Source: Spirodela intermedia
Lineage: Eukaryota; Streptophyta; Magnoliopsida; Alismatales; Araceae
NCBI GenBank assembly: GCA_902729315.2
Contig: LR746276.1
Span: forward strand, 6,130,169 to 6,194,168
DNA: 64,000 bases
Reading direction: 5' to 3'
Part shown: in pieces, positions 10,801 to 27,119 of the stretch
Numbering within the stretch: the first letter of the stretch is position 1
Layout: each line of letters begins with the position of its first letter
The notes under the pieces: generated by a model
Databases searched by the model: none
What the model was told of the DNA's origin: nothing
Seen by the model: only the letters and a program-made list of their open reading frames with translations
Made by a program: the position numbers and the translations under genes

Positions 10801-13473
10801 CATGGAGCTGGTGTCTCTTAAGAATTTTGAGGACCTCTTGTAGATGCCTTTCATATATAGACAAGTCTTTACTATAAATTAAGACGTCATAAAAAAAATA
10901 TGAGTACGAATTTTAAGATGAGCACAAAAGATACTGTTTATCAAATATTAAAAGGTTGCTGAAGTATTCTTCAATTGAAACGTTATCACCAGTTATTCAT
11001 AATGGCCTGCATACTTTTGGAAAGCTGTTTTGTATATATCTTACTTCTTCACACAGAAGTTGTAATACCCCACTTTAAATCAACTTTTGACAAAGTCATT
11101 GCTCCAAGTAGCTAATCTAATAATTTGTCTATGGTTGGAATGAGAAAATGGTTTGAAATGGTGATGGTGTTGAGGATCTGGGTTTGAGTAGGGGCTCGAT
11201 GAATGTTGAATCATCCTTGTGCCACATGTCTTGAACTAGTCTTTCAATCATGGATTTGATAGTAGAAGTATGTTAAGAATTAGGCATTGATGAGTGCTGT
11301 TCTTGATGTAAACAAATAGAATGATCAATTACTCATTCAAGTCGAAGTTTTTGTTCAATGAACACTTTTAAGGTACCCTTATTAGAGTTTTTGTAGTAAC
11401 TTGTCAAGATGTGGTAGGTCCTTGAGATTTTTTTTTACTACTAATAGATGCGGCTCAATTAAGCATTCCACACATTGTTGGGGCTCACAAGTAAGGGATT
11501 TTAGAGATATACTTGTTCAGTTGAGGCTTGAGTTGCCTCTTAGGTTAACAATGATTCTTTTACATTAAACCACATTTTAAGCTGGTACCAATTAACCTTC
11601 ATGGGGTCCAACATCTTTGCTCATTATATAGCAAAAAAAGAAATTCATGCTTTCCAATTATAATGGAAGATTAAACAATTTATAGTCTTTACATCTCAAG
11701 GGTAATTCTTTTGTAAATTCACACCCCTCACAACCAACTAATTTTCACAATGACTATAATTCATAGCTTCTAGGGACAACTAAAGTTTTTCCACCAGCTC
11801 TTGTGCGATGAAATTGTGGACCACCCTAAAATCAATTAGGATAGTTACTTCTTTCAGCCCCATCTGTCTTTTTAACTTCATTTTTTCAGCTTCAGTTAGG
11901 CCATAATTAAGTTCATGACAACCTAACTTGAGTCTATTCTACTGCCTCCTATGTTGTGAGTATTCTTCTTCTGACACGATCTCATTAGCTGGTTCTTTCT
12001 ATAAAACAAATTGCAATTCTTTCCTACATCTATGTCTTAGAGCATAATTTTCATTGGACAAGAAGTAAAGTTCCTTTGTGTGCTATTTCAAGAGTTTTGA
12101 CTCAGTCAAGATAAGACTTTTTCACCCCTTGGATCTTTTAACTAACACCATGACTTTCTGTTGAGTCAAACTTGAAGATTGTGCATGTCATATGATTATG
12201 TGGTGGAAGGTGGGGTCTTAGTTTTCCCTCAACTCACAAAGGGGCCAATTCTTCCTTGGACCCACAATCTGATCGACCTTAGTACTATAGGTTTTATGGG
12301 GACTTTGAGGACTACCTTCATCTCTTTAATAGCCTGGTTGATCCGAGTAAAGCGAAGGGAAACATAGAAATGCTGCCACCAACGAACGAGAAAAAGATTA
12401 GGGGATTTTTTTGACGAATCCCATATTTGAGCCGATTCATTGTACAGCTTATGCCGATTTGTGAACTTCGTCGACGAAATTTTGGATTTATTATCACAAA
12501 AGAATTTAATCAGCTCCATAACAGAATCCACAAGACCCATCCCTAGGTGCAGGTAGCTCGACCGCCTTACCCGTCATTGAAACACAAGCTGGAGTACACC
12601 GCAATTTTACATCTTTGCTTTCAAAAAAGATGAGATCAATAGAGCTAAAAGCAGGCATGATCTTATGTTACGATGCCACTTTGACACGACCTGGGTACTT
12701 CCCGTCGGGGACGGGAGGCTAGTGTATGTCCCTATGAGCGACTACGTCGATCTTTTCTTATATGTTTTGGCCACGTCTCTTAGAGCTCCGAAGAAGAAGG
12801 TTTGGATCTTTCGGGAGAGCTTCCATGGCTGAGGACAGAAGCTCAAAGTCTTGTTAATACTCATTGATAGTCCTGATCTACTTGACACCCAAGAATGTCT
12901 CTCAAAGATGTCTTGTTCTTGAATCTTTTTTGATTCATCACTTGATGTCCTATCAGTGCTTGAAGGGTTCTCTTATATCAAACCACCTAAACCAAATGAG
13001 AGCTTCATCTTTGAAATACATATTTGCAGATCTCACCTTGTTATTCTCTGAAATGTAGTGCGTCTCAAAATACAATTCAGCTAAGAAGATCCAACTCTTA
13101 GGACCTTTTCCTCCGAATGGGGGCACCTCCACTTGTCTTCCTCCCTTGTAATATGGACAGTCCTCTTCATTGCTCTCCACATCCTCATCGTTGGGTCTTT
13201 TTGTCCCACTTGCCCCGCACTGACATACTCGATAGTAGCCTTCTCCTTAGTTGAATGTGTTCCCTTTGGTTGTGGCTTTATGTTTCATTCCATTCTTTGT
13301 AAAAGTTGGGTGACACTATGTGCTAAGGCTTCAATGGTCTACTCTATGGTTGCTCTTCTTTTATACATTATTTGAACCTCCTCCTTCAAAGGTATGTGGT
13401 GCATCCCCTCCTCCATGTCATCCATATACTTTTCCAGGCCTTTAAACTTGTTGTCGTTACCCTTCAGTGCCAT
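10801..13473 (-). pseudogene. Ty3/gypsy gag-pol remnant (minus strand)
   Basis: The minus strand starts at ATG 13471-13473, just inside an LTR and primer binding site, and reads a gag N-terminus. A capsid block with FGGKGPKSWIFLAELYF and ALIWFRWFD follows (about 12960-13120). A protease-like IDFRVVHNFIAQELVEKL lies at about 11790-11850, and an RT fragment with DVLIYSKDLSIYERHLQEVL at about 10810-10890. The RT catalytic F-x-D-D box has decayed to FFYDV. Stops and frameshifts occur throughout, 12540-12850 does not fit gag and may be a further insertion, and the 3' half is missing. Confidence 0.7.
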
Positions 13474-13485
13474 TTTCTTGGAATC

Positions 13486-13497
13486 GCTCTAATACCA
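13486..13497 (-). other. Primer binding site (initiator Met tRNA)
   Basis: The minus strand reads TGGTATTAGAGC, one mismatch from the usual plant PBS TGGTATCAGAGC, complementary to the 3' end of initiator Met tRNA. It lies three bases inside the LTR end at 13501 and 13 bases before the gag ATG. Confidence 0.8.
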
Positions 13498-13500
13498 GGT

Positions 13501-13881
13501 TGATAAGAATCTTGGAACCACGAACCATAACTAAGAGACATAATCCATGAAAAGCAAGGAAAATACTAAAGAAGTCAAGGAATTGGATAGTCCATGATGG
13601 ATAATAAGCTCCACAATGAAAACCCTTGGAAATTGGAGAGTATGTTCAAGAGGACCCTCCTCTCCTTCAGCACAAGCCAGTTCCTCCTCCTAAAACCCTA
13701 AGCCCTTCTCCTCCTTGCGACCATCTTTATCTTTTCCCTCCCTTCCTGTAACTATGACTTTGTCCCTCTTCTTCTTGAGACTGTAAATTGGGTCATAGGC
13801 TCACTGTTGATCTGGGCCACAGTCCGATCGGTAGGCTCGTTGTCTACCTGGGCCGCAGGCCCATCAGTGCCTGGGGATTCA
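13501..13881 (-). repeat. 5' LTR of the minus-strand gypsy element
   Basis: The minus strand runs from TGAATCCCC (13881) to CTTATCA (13501), about 381 bp with TG...CA ends, and is followed by the primer binding site. Its outer end directly abuts the TRMO last-exon fragment, so the insertion or a later deletion removed the rest of that TRMO copy. The matching 3' LTR was not found. Confidence 0.65.
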
Positions 13882-13883
13882 TT

Positions 13884-14290
13884 AAGAGTCTCACTTTCAA
13901 ATATCAAAAATAATTCCAGGCACTATGGAACATAGTGCTACATTTGGGAACAGGTTTCTTAGGCGACCTGGAATTATTTCTGTTGAAAACCAGCGCCACC
14001 AATCTCTCCCTGTCAAACCACATTCAATGATCGCACAGAAAATCAATAACTGATTCAGTGAACTATGGAGATTCGATCTTCCACTGTTAAGCTTGTTGAA
14101 CCATTCGATTCATTGAATTCGTACAAGAGCCAGCCCATTTTCTCAGGAAGCTGTGAGAACTTATACTCAAAGACAGTCCATCAGGCGATGAAGCCAGATT
14201 ATGAGAGCAGTAATTTCTTTAACTCATTTCTATGTCCATCAATTTGTTGTCTCCACCTCTGAGAACGATCGATTTAGTTCCCCAAATTTG
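13884..14290 (+). pseudogene. TRMO fragment 0: end of last exon and 3' flank
   Basis: The first ~85 bases match the last codons of TRMO exon 9 (44195-44271). The rest matches the TRMO 3' flank through the CAATTATTTCTGTTGGAAA and GATTCGATCTTCCACTG blocks. It is cut at its left side by the LTR. It marks the same TRMO-tail-to-GLR-tail arrangement seen at 20.9-21.8 and 44.2-45.1 kb. Confidence 0.8.
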
Positions 14291-14537
14291 AGGCAGCGTT
14301 GCTCAGCAAAAAGGATGACGAGGGTTCCTTATTCCTGATTTTCCAGCCCAGTTCAAGCCGCTGAAGAACTGAATTCGCGATTCTTTGGACAAATGCAACG
14401 AAGACTTAATCTGTAGATTTTCCCTTTATTTCGATGAAGGCTTACATTGTAATGACTAGAAATGTGCCAAACATGATTTCATTATGTTGGCGATCAAGGC
14501 CTCAAACTTTATTCACACTGATAATTTAGGCCTCAAT

Positions 14538-18299
<3,762 letters not shown>

Positions 18300-18640
18300 T
18301 CTATTTCCGATGAGCGAAACTGCCGAACTAAGCTACCATGGGTGAATGAGGAGGAGGTTGTGGCCTTCTCAACGACAATGGAGGAGATCTCTTCGTTTTC
18401 CGGTGAGATGGCCAGAAGATAATGGTAGGTGGGTGGGGAGGATTGGGGATCGGGGTGCTTTGAGCTCTGAGTTAGCGGCCTTGGACTACAATTCAACGGC
18501 GAAACCCCTACGTAACTTAATGGTAGATTCGTCGGACCTGCAAAATGGCAGATGGGACAGTCCTCAACGTGGAAAAATTTCTCCAGAGTCGCCATCTTAT
18601 CGATTTATATTCGTCGAAGCTTCACGATCGCCAGAGACCT
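18300..18640 (-). promoter_or_regulatory. 5' flank of GLR-A, conserved in three copies
   Basis: This segment is clearly homologous to 25549-25900 (GLR-B) and 48585-48940 (GLR-C), up to a shared GTCGCCATCTTA block. It likely holds the promoter and 5' UTR of the GLR unit. No obvious TATA box was found. Confidence 0.4.
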
Positions 18641-19789
18641 TGCCCTCGCCGCCGTAAGCGTCTCCGTCGCCGGAGAGAGCCGTTGCCCCCGAGTGTTGAT
18701 GAGAGTGAAAATCTGGATAAAAAAACTTTGTTATTTAAGAAATAAAACAGGTACATGTTTATATGCATGACCCAATAGTCGGTTCGGATCTGTCCTAACA
18801 GTTTCACTCATACCAGACTCGAACCAACCAATACGAGACAGGAACGAAGGGAACGTTTACAATTAAAAAAAGAAAAAAACCCTAATAATATTTGTTGTAT
18901 TCCGTGAGGCCGCCTTGAATGCAGCAGGGTTTTCTCTCTCTGTCTCTGTACGGCTTAGTGAAATGGTCAGCTTGTTCCCCGTCTCTCTCTCTCTCTCTCT
19001 CTTTCTCTTCTTCCTCGATAATTTTACTTCTTGTGATGCAAGCCATTAGGGTACCAGTTGATGCTACGTTGCAAACTCCTCGATGCATATTTTTCCTTGT
19101 TGAATCTTTGCATGGTCGGAAGAACTGTTTGATCTAGGTCAACCACCTTATAAGTTCTTCAACGTTGACATTCCCTTCCATCCCTAAAATAGAAAACTGA
19201 AGTGCTAGATCTCTCACCGAGATGAGTTACTGGACAGGACGTGTCCTCAAAAATGAGAGAAGATTTGAGTACATTTACTAATATCCTGATTCATTTTGGT
19301 TCCGTCGGACATCATCGGTCCACACCACGTGTCAACTCCGTGACATCCTTCTCCACTTCCCACGGTCATATCGGTGTGAGGTGAGTTGCTGAAGGCTTGG
19401 CCAGACGGGCATGTAGTGGTGGTCGTCGTCTCGGTTGACCCTCACCGTGTGGACCCATTAGAAGCCACCCCAGACCGCTCGGCCGTTCAATTCACGCGGA
19501 TTGAGTCCAGGTCAACGGTCCTCACGCGTTCGAGCCATCACGTGCACAGACCGGGGAGATTTTTCTGATATACCCTAAAACCCGATATCTATTGACAAGC
19601 ACCCTCAAATGTTCAAGAATTACCTTTTGTCCTCTTCCCAGTCGGTGGTCCCGCTCGCAACAGGGAAGAGGGATATTATTGGGGCCAAGTGGGGATACTG
19701 CCCATTTAACGTCCAATGGGCTGAAGCATTTACTGTAGGCTTGATCCAATGGTCCCATTTCCCTCTAGCTGGGCCAAGTGGGGATTCGC
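18641..19789. other. Intergenic; right part is upstream flank of TRMO fragment 1
   Basis: A short CT run occurs near 18982-19002. From about 19610 the sequence matches the upstream flank of intact TRMO (40840-40990), for example the TTTGTCCTCTTC..CAACAGGGAAG block. No gene was recognised in 18641-19600. Confidence 0.4.
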
Positions 19790-21130
19790 CTCCAGGTGTC
19801 TGGGAACGGCGGCGGCGGAGACGCGCCGGTGGCGGTGGTCGCGCTTGCGCTGGCTGGATTCTCAGGTGAGGATGAAACAAAGGACGTTGGAGAGAAAGAA
19901 TGGTGGGAATTCAGCAGAGCTTTTCTGTAATGAAATGGACTGTTTCAAAATCTGCAGCCCCCCGCCGGTGGAGACGAAGGTGCATGGCCTTGGCCGAGCG
20001 AGTATGGGAGCTGGAGGCGCAGCTTGAGGCTTCTGTGGAGAAGGGTGCCGCCGAGAGGTGTGGGAGGATCAGGGCCCAGCAGGTACAGTTTTCTTTGGCG
20101 GCCTCTGCAGAAGCTGGGTCGAGTTTTCACGGTTCCCACGGTTTCTGGGTTGGAAGAATTTTTATTACGGGGGTTTTAGGGTCTGCTGAGAACTCTCCCC
20201 TTAGGCTTTGCGGAAGGCGTTGGCCCGCGAGCAGGAGACTTCACCTTCATCGTCGTCGTCGTCATCGTCATCTTCTTCGGGTTCTTGCCCGATGACGCCT
20301 GGCCACAGTCAGGTCCTGCTTCTCCACGAGGTCCTGCTTCTTTGTGATCTCGCGAGATTTATATCTAGGGGGGTGACCATATGGACGGGGATTCCCAAGA
20401 ATGGGACGCCAAGACAACTGATAGGTCCCTCTCAATCCTCGACAAGAATTCAACACATAACTAGAGAGCTGGTGCGATCAAAACCAGGGGAGAAAGGAAA
20501 ATGAGACGAGCTTTAGTTCTGGGGATCTAGGACAGCAACATAACGGATTCCAGGGTAGATGACTCGAGCAGCAGAACAACAAATGACAAAGCAACATGGG
20601 GGGTAGATGACTGATTCGAGGGGATCAGCCTCCAGACTTCCTCTCTGCCTCCACGCTTCTCTGTAGCCGATTATAAAGATATTGAATTCCTTTATTTCCT
20701 ATAAGTAACTCCAATGACTTCAATTGGGGGTTTCTGTGATTTCCTCCCGGTCCAGCTCTTCGACGCCCTGCCTTGCTTTGGGCATCCTGTTGTCGCCTTC
20801 CCTCTGCCTCCGGCCTTGACGCCCTTTCTGTAACAGACCATTTGATGCGAGGATCGCAGCAATACTCCCCCCCAAGAAACCCACATTGTTCTCAAGGGGG
20901 GAATCGGCCTCATAATGCAACATCAGTGGAGAAAACCCATCAGAAGCAACATCAGCGGAGAAAACCGGAGGTTCTGACGTCCAATCAGACATGGGGAATG
21001 AATCAGACGAAGGATCGAGAGAGTCTGCTCGAGCTTCTTCACTCTTACCTGATAAAGTGACGTACCACTTAATCGTGGAAGGGGTCGATGTCACGTATAG
21101 GATTGATGAAAGTTCCAACATCATGGTTGA
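19790..21130 (+). pseudogene. TRMO fragment 1: exons 1-3, start of exon 4, exon 9
   Basis: Exon 1 sequence (ending 19865) has lost its ATG and has an in-frame stop upstream. Exon 2 (19958-20082) is intact, encoding RALAERVWELEAQLEAS. Exon 3 (20205-20330) lacks two bases near the GATGACGCC site, which shifts the frame, and its donor is GTCCTG instead of GTAGGT. Exon 4 is cut after about 20 bases, and its acceptor AG has become AA. Exons 5-8 are absent, replaced by 20419-20887. Exon 9 resumes near 20888 and ends early at TGA 21132-21134. No functional methyltransferase can be made. Confidence 0.85.
20419..20887. other. Insert replacing TRMO exons 4-8
   Basis: About 470 bases with no TRMO homology lie between exon 4 and exon 9 sequence. 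The minus strand has an AATAAA-like signal (near 20690) and LTR-like character, but ends and target duplication are not clear. It may be a solo LTR plus an accompanying deletion. Confidence 0.35.
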
Positions 21131-21134
21131 GTGA

Positions 21135-21804
21135 GCCTCACTTTTAAATATAAAAAATAATTCCAGGCACTCTGGAAGTAATGCTACATGGAGGAACAAG
21201 TTTTCTTCGGCGAATTCAACTCGCAATTATTTCTGTCGGAAAACAGCGCCACAAATCCTTCCTTACCAAACCAGGTTCGATGGTTGCACAGCAAATGAGT
21301 GACTGATTCAACGAATTATGGGGATTCGTTCTTTCACTGTTTGAGCCTGTTGAAGCCACTCGAATGAAGCAATTCGTGCAAGGGCCAGCCCATTTCTTCA
21401 GTAAGCTTAGGAGAACTTGTCCTCAAAATCAGCACATTGGGTGACGAAGCCAGATTAGGAGAGAAGAAGTTTCTTTAGCTCATTGCTATGTCCATCATTT
21501 CGTTGCCTCCGCATCTGAGAAATGATTAAACTTTTCTCAGAATTGGAGGCAGCGTTTCTCAGCAAAAAAGGATGAGGGTGGTTCATCCCTTCCTGAGGTT
21601 GCAGCCCAGTTCAAGCCGCTGAAGGACTGAATTCCCGATTCTTTGGAGAGGTGCAAGGAAGGCTTACTCTGTAGATTTTCCCTTTATTTGGTTGAAGGCA
21701 TATATGGTAATGAGCTACGGATGTGTCAGACATGATTCAGTTATGTTGGCGATCAAGGCCTAAAACCTTATTCACACTTGGAATTTAGGCCACGATTTAA
21801 AAGG
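21135..21804. other. Convergent 3' region between TRMO fragment 1 and GLR-B
   Basis: Homologous to 13975-14537 and 44272-44851. It holds the former TRMO 3' UTR on the left and the GLR 3' UTR on the right (shared TATGTTGGCGATCA block). No other gene is visible. Confidence 0.5.
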
Positions 21805-23336
21805 TCACACCTGGGTGACCTTGTCAAGGCGCAGAATTTCCGTGGCGGATGGGCCCCTCTCGCTGGAATCTTGTAATAATGCCGCACTGTCTCGTCCTGG
21901 TCCTATTGCGGGCAGTCCAACGCCTACTGGCGGCTGCTCGTCGTCGGCCAGCGGTTCATCCTCTCCTTCAGGCGTTGTCTCGGAGGGTCTCACTCGGCGT
22001 TCTTGGTATCCCTCGAGAAGGTTTCCGATGCAGGCGACCAGGAGCGCCAACGAGGAGACGACGCCGGTGACGAGGAACAACCCCCGCAGACTATGCAATG
22101 TGATGCGGTTGCCCCCGGCGTCGGGCTGCTGGCACTGGCTCGTATCGTTCGTCAGCATCCATCGCTTCTCGATGTCGTCCATGAACGGGCCCTGAGACAA
22201 GCTAACCACCGCCTTCGATACATCCGAGAGAAGAGGAGAGTCCTTCCGGAAGGCCTGCATGGGGGGATAAAATTTAAGACCGAAGGGTTCTGCCGACGAC
22301 AACTAGAGAGAGAGAGAGAGAGGTGAGAAGTGAAGCCGCTCACGAATCCGAGCCCCGCAGTCCTCTGAGTCGGGCCGACGATGGTGTAACCCTTGCAGTA
22401 TTTTTTGAGGAAGAGCTTGATGTATGGGAGCTCATGAAAGACGGCGTTCACAGTGCCGTTTGTAAGAGCCGACGCATAGTCGTCGGGGCCGTTCAAGGGA
22501 ACCAGCCTGGAGCCGAAGGTGGGCTTCAGCAGGTCCCCAAGGAAGGAGCCTCTGCTGTACCCTACGAACTTCCCGCTCCTCACCAACTCGCCCACGTCAT
22601 TGAACGCCGGCTCGAGCTTCGCCGCTGTCAGAATAGAGGCCAAGCTAGCCGTGTATGTTGACGTCAATATGAGCACCGCGAAGAGCCACACGATTACCAC
22701 GGCCTTTGATAAGCTGCTCTTAAGCTCTTGCCCTGGATAAATTGTAGACAACATCATTAGAAGACGAGAACAGATAGAAGAAGGCCTCAAGAAGTGACCT
22801 GGATACAAGAAGAAGAATTGAAGAAGACTTTGGAAGTTATAAGAAGAAGGCTTGACGAAGAGGAGGGAGAGTAAGGCTTTTAGAGAAAAAGAAGACTTGG
22901 ATAAGACGTGGAAGAAGAAGGCTTATAGGTATCAGTGTACTGTACTGTGCGCAAAGACGAGAGTGGAGAATGTGAAGTACAGAACGTTGCTGATGACTTG
23001 AAGAGGAGGACCCGTGAAATGCTCGTTCTGGTTCATACGCTCGATCCCCCACATAATGAAACCGGTAAGTAGGAAGAAGCAGAGGCTGCACAGCCATAAC
23101 TCGTGAGTCAATGGTTCCATGAAGACCCATGTTCTCCCTCTCTTGTTGTCTTCTTTGAGGGGAACGATCATGTAGACCCCTGATTCCGTGTACGGCAGGG
23201 TGAAGTCCACGTACTGGAACCGATGAGCTATTATCGTCACGTCTCCGGCCACGGCATCGTAGTCCTACTCCCCAACACGAGATAAAATGGCGATTGCCAA
23301 TGCATTTCAACGAGAAACAATTAGGTTCCAGAATGA

Positions 23337-23389
<53 letters not shown>

Positions 23390-25548
23390 AAATTCACAGT
23401 TAACGAAAGTAATCAATAGTTGAAATGAGTGGACATCTACAATAAACAGGGATACTGAATAATTGATTCGATTTAATAGCTCGCAATCAGAGGTTATAAA
23501 ATTGATCAACATGGTAATACGCGCGGATAAATGGTTGAGGTTGCTTCCCTAATTGAGATTTTGATTCGAGTAGCACAGTCTGATTCCTTGCGGGTCTCTT
23601 AAGCCACGATGCAAACTGATTAACTTAAATAGATGATGGTATGTATTAGCTACAGGTCTACGTAGGAGAAAAAAATATGAACTCACCCCTTTGGGGACTT
23701 GCTGCACGAGCAAGTCGTAGTACCCAGAGGTTCCATTACTGTTCGTATAAGGGAAGTAGTCGAAGGGAACATAGTAGGGCAAGGACTTCATCACGTTATT
23801 GAAGATCTCTATGGAGTATCCTGTGGGTACTTTCTCCTTGGTGACGGGATCTTCGTCAAATCTCACGAACTGGAAGAAGCTATCCGTCACCGGGACAGCA
23901 ACCCTGAGCCTTGTCCCACCGGTGGTGATCTCCCATCCTCTCGGGACTGAGGTGGAATCTCCTGGCCAGACGACGGCGCCGAGCTCGTCCTTATTGGTCG
24001 GAGATCCCAACTGCGGTGACAGCCCACGTTTGGGTGTCCAGAAGCCTATCCCCTTTTGCCCATTTCCGACGACATTGACTATCTGATACGCCGAGCTCTG
24101 CAGCTGCCCGTTGACCAGACGGAATTCCCCGCTGAGGCCTGTAAAACTAGTCTCAATGACCGCTTTGAGGATGGTCGGACCCATCTTGGACACAATCAGC
24201 GCGTCTAGATCCGTGGAGTTGCCAAAGATCCGTGGCTTCTCGAAGGAAAACCTCTTAACTTCAACCTTCTCCACGGCCAAGGCCAGGGCTCTGACGGAGT
24301 CGTAGGCCCAAAGGCTGAAGATGGAGGGGTCGATCCTCTCGGCTTTAGGGTTTTCATTGCGATACTTCCGCTTCCATCGACGGATGAATGCTTCAAGTTC
24401 TGCGGTTCTGGGTACGTAGGGCTTCACACCCACGAAGCCCTGCATGGCGCTGATAACTTCGTGGTCGACAGAGTCAACGAGGTTTGCGATGCCATCGGTG
24501 ACGATCCATGCAAACCCTTTCGTCGTCATTCCTATCGCCTTTGCCTTCGAGAAGACACGAGTGCCGACAGGCAGAGACATGTGCACAATGAACACCCTCG
24601 TCTGTATCATCTTCAAGTTGAGGAGCTCTTCCTTGATCTGGTCGTCCGTTGCCGAAGGGGGTATCACTGTCCTGTGGGGGACTCTGATGCTGTTCGCTTG
24701 CAGGGCGTCGATAAGGTAAGGGATGACCCCGTTCCCATAATCGGTGTCTTCATAGATGATGACGGCTTCTCTCCACGCATAGTACCTGACGATGGAAGCC
24801 ACGGCGTCGACCTGGGCGGAGTCGTTGATAGCCATCCTCACGAAGTAAGACCTAGCTGAAGACGAGAGGAAGGGGCTCGTTGCTGTGAAGGAGATAGATG
24901 GGACCCGAGCTTTGTCTGCTATGTCAGATAAGAACCTTGCCTGCGCGGATTTCTGAGGGCCCAAGATTGCTAATACACCTTCCTTGTTCAGTAATCCAAG
25001 GGCTGAATTCTCTCACATAAAATTACGTTAGATTATTCTCAAGATAGTCGGGAGACACGTAAACCTGCGATGCTATACTAGATTTGTTGAGAATTAATCA
25101 AACGGACTGATTTGTTGGCAAGTAAAACCTCAATTGGTGCGTCCTCAAGTTGAAAGACTTCCGTTAACACAGTTTGAAAAGCAACAGGGTTTGAGGAAGA
25201 AGCAGGGAACTTGTTTGTTTTCACGGCTTTTTAGTGGCTGTGAACTATAATCTTGGAAGAGTGAGAGGGGCGAAGAAGACTACCTGCGGATCCGGCGCCG
25301 ATGACACTGGCCTCGCCATCCCTGCGGTGGAGCACCAGCCGGGTTGTGAAATTGCGGTTGGCGGCGTAGAAGTCATCGACGGCCATGGAGATGCTGGTCC
25401 AGCACATCTTCCCGACCAGGGTCCGCATGTCGAGGATAACACCCACGTCCACAGAGACGAGGGCTTCCGACCTGTCGTCCCGCTGGCTGAGGGTCGGTGT
25501 CCCGGCGAGGAGAATGGAGAAGAGAACCAACAGAGTCCTTCGCTCCAT
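21805..25548 (-). CDS. GLR: GLR-B: intact glutamate receptor-like channel, 912 aa
   Basis: Five exons on the minus strand, 25284-25548, 23687-25002, 22946-23264, 22344-22732 and 21805-22254, join in phase to 912 residues. The product is a plasma-membrane or endomembrane cation channel gated by amino acids. A signal peptide (residues 1-22) precedes a PBP1-like domain (about 30-400) and the ligand-binding lobes. Lobe S1 carries the conserved Arg 542 that holds the ligand carboxylate in this family, followed by VDFTLPY. M1 spans about 583-601, a pore helix follows, M3 is about 644-669 with STYTASLASILT, and M4 about 818-840 precedes a ~70-residue acidic Pro-rich tail. The E-x-P-Y ligand motif (Glu 734, Tyr 737) is kept, but the preceding residue is His 733 where GLR-C and most plant GLRs have Asp. 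The start is the only Met before the signal peptide. Clade 2-like assignment is by appearance. Confidence 0.9.
23339..23384. repeat. (GA)23 microsatellite in intron 2 of GLR-B
   Basis: 46 bases of perfect GA at the site equivalent to 16127-16220 in GLR-A. Confidence 0.95.
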
Positions 25549-26095
25549 TCTATTTCCGATGAGCGAAACTGTCCAAGTAAGCTATCACGAGAGAATGAGG
25601 AGATTGTGCCCTTCTTAACGACAATGGAGATCTCTTCGTTTTCGGGTGAGATGGTAAGTCAGAAGTTAATGCTAGGTGGGTGTTGGGGGGGTTGGGGACG
25701 GGGGTCCTCTTAACTCTGTGTTGGCGTCCTTGGGCTTCACAATTCAAAGGCGAAACCCCTACGCAACTTCAAGGCAGATTTGGCTGACCAGCCATTTCTG
25801 ATAGCAACTGATCGTTGATGAGGCTGACAAACTTTTTCCCAGATGCCACATGAGACAATCCTCAGCGTTGAAGAATTCTCCACAGTCGCCATCTTAATAG
25901 CGATGGTTTAAACTTCAATGGGACATTCTCTTCCTGGAGTATTTCTTCGGCCGGCACAGACCAAACAGTCACAGAGAACGAAGTGGTTCTTCTGGTCAAA
26001 CACGTGGTACCTGCCGAAAGATCTTGGTCTACGAGTTTAAATACACGTCACATTAAGAGACTTACACTCAAAGTCAGTGAAATCATAATTTTTTA
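25549..26095 (-). promoter_or_regulatory. 5' flank of GLR-B
   Basis: Matches 48585-49140 upstream of GLR-C almost base for base for the first 350 bases, then more loosely. It is the likely promoter and 5' UTR. No TATA box stands out. Confidence 0.4.
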
Positions 26096-27119
26096 AGTAT
26101 ACTTGCTGCTTTATTTATGTTGATCAGTCATACTCTTGAAACAAAGGCATGGACAGCAAAATGAATTAGGTCGAGTTCGTCCCAAATCATATTCTTAGAC
26201 TATTATTGGTTTACAAACGATTTAGGCCAGATTTATGCCTCAAACCTTCCGGTACGGTGGAATTGATGAAGTCAAAGTCGATCATTGGTCACAGAGTCCG
26301 AGAGAAAGGAAAGCGAGGAGGGAGAACCAGGGTGACGGTTTAGAAGGGTGCCTTCGTTTATAATGGTCTTCCCCGAGCAGGCCAGAATAAAATTTCTCCC
26401 CTGGAGGTGATCGAGGAGGACATTCCGACGTCGAGAATCAGCCAGCCCCTCGCTGCCTGCGAGAGCTCAGCAAGCGAGTCCCTAAGTCCGTCATCAAGGT
26501 TCGCGTGGAAGACGGCGTGGAAGTCAAATACGTCCCTTGGTTCGGAATCGTAGCATATTTGTTCACACTTTAAATTCTCCGGTTTCATATGTATAACAAA
26601 CGATCGCGTAGGATACAAAAACTAAACAAGAACGTATAGGCTTACGTCTTTCCACGAGGTCGAATAGTTTGAAGAGCCCAAGTCATTTGACCCACGAAAG
26701 GGCATGAATCGCGTACAAGGCTTCGTTATGTTGTGTCAGCGGCATGTCTACACCGAATAAAAGCGCACTTGAAAGAATGCCGTAATCGGAAACTGCTGTA
26801 GACGGGATCTATGGAAGCCGAGTAAGTTGGCAGTGTCCAAGGTAAGAATTGGAAGAAATTTCCATCATCAGGTATGTGAACCAAATGAAGCCTACGAGAA
26901 AAACGTCAGTTTTCACACCGAGGAAGAAGAAAAAAAATTCTTCAGAGATGTGCAACAACTCGTGAAGATGATACGTGGTACTCCCCATTTGTGAATTCAG
27001 ATCAAGGAGTAATCCAAGAAATCCTAGGGTTGCAGGATCCGTCTTCGTCTCCGGTCCTTGTTTCTCTTCATTCGGATCACTGTTCCGTAGGTGGGGAATT
27101 CGCCATCTTGCTGTGGTGG
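26096..27119. other. Unassigned segment specific to the GLR-B unit
   Basis: This has no counterpart in the GLR-C unit, where sequence like 26040-26095 runs straight into sequence like 28755. An 86-codon minus-strand frame at 26358-26618 matches nothing I recognise. Confidence 0.3.

Noticed and set aside
26358-26618. 86-codon minus-strand frame
   Set aside because: Near GLR remnants, but I could not align it to any GLR exon and it has no recognisable domain.
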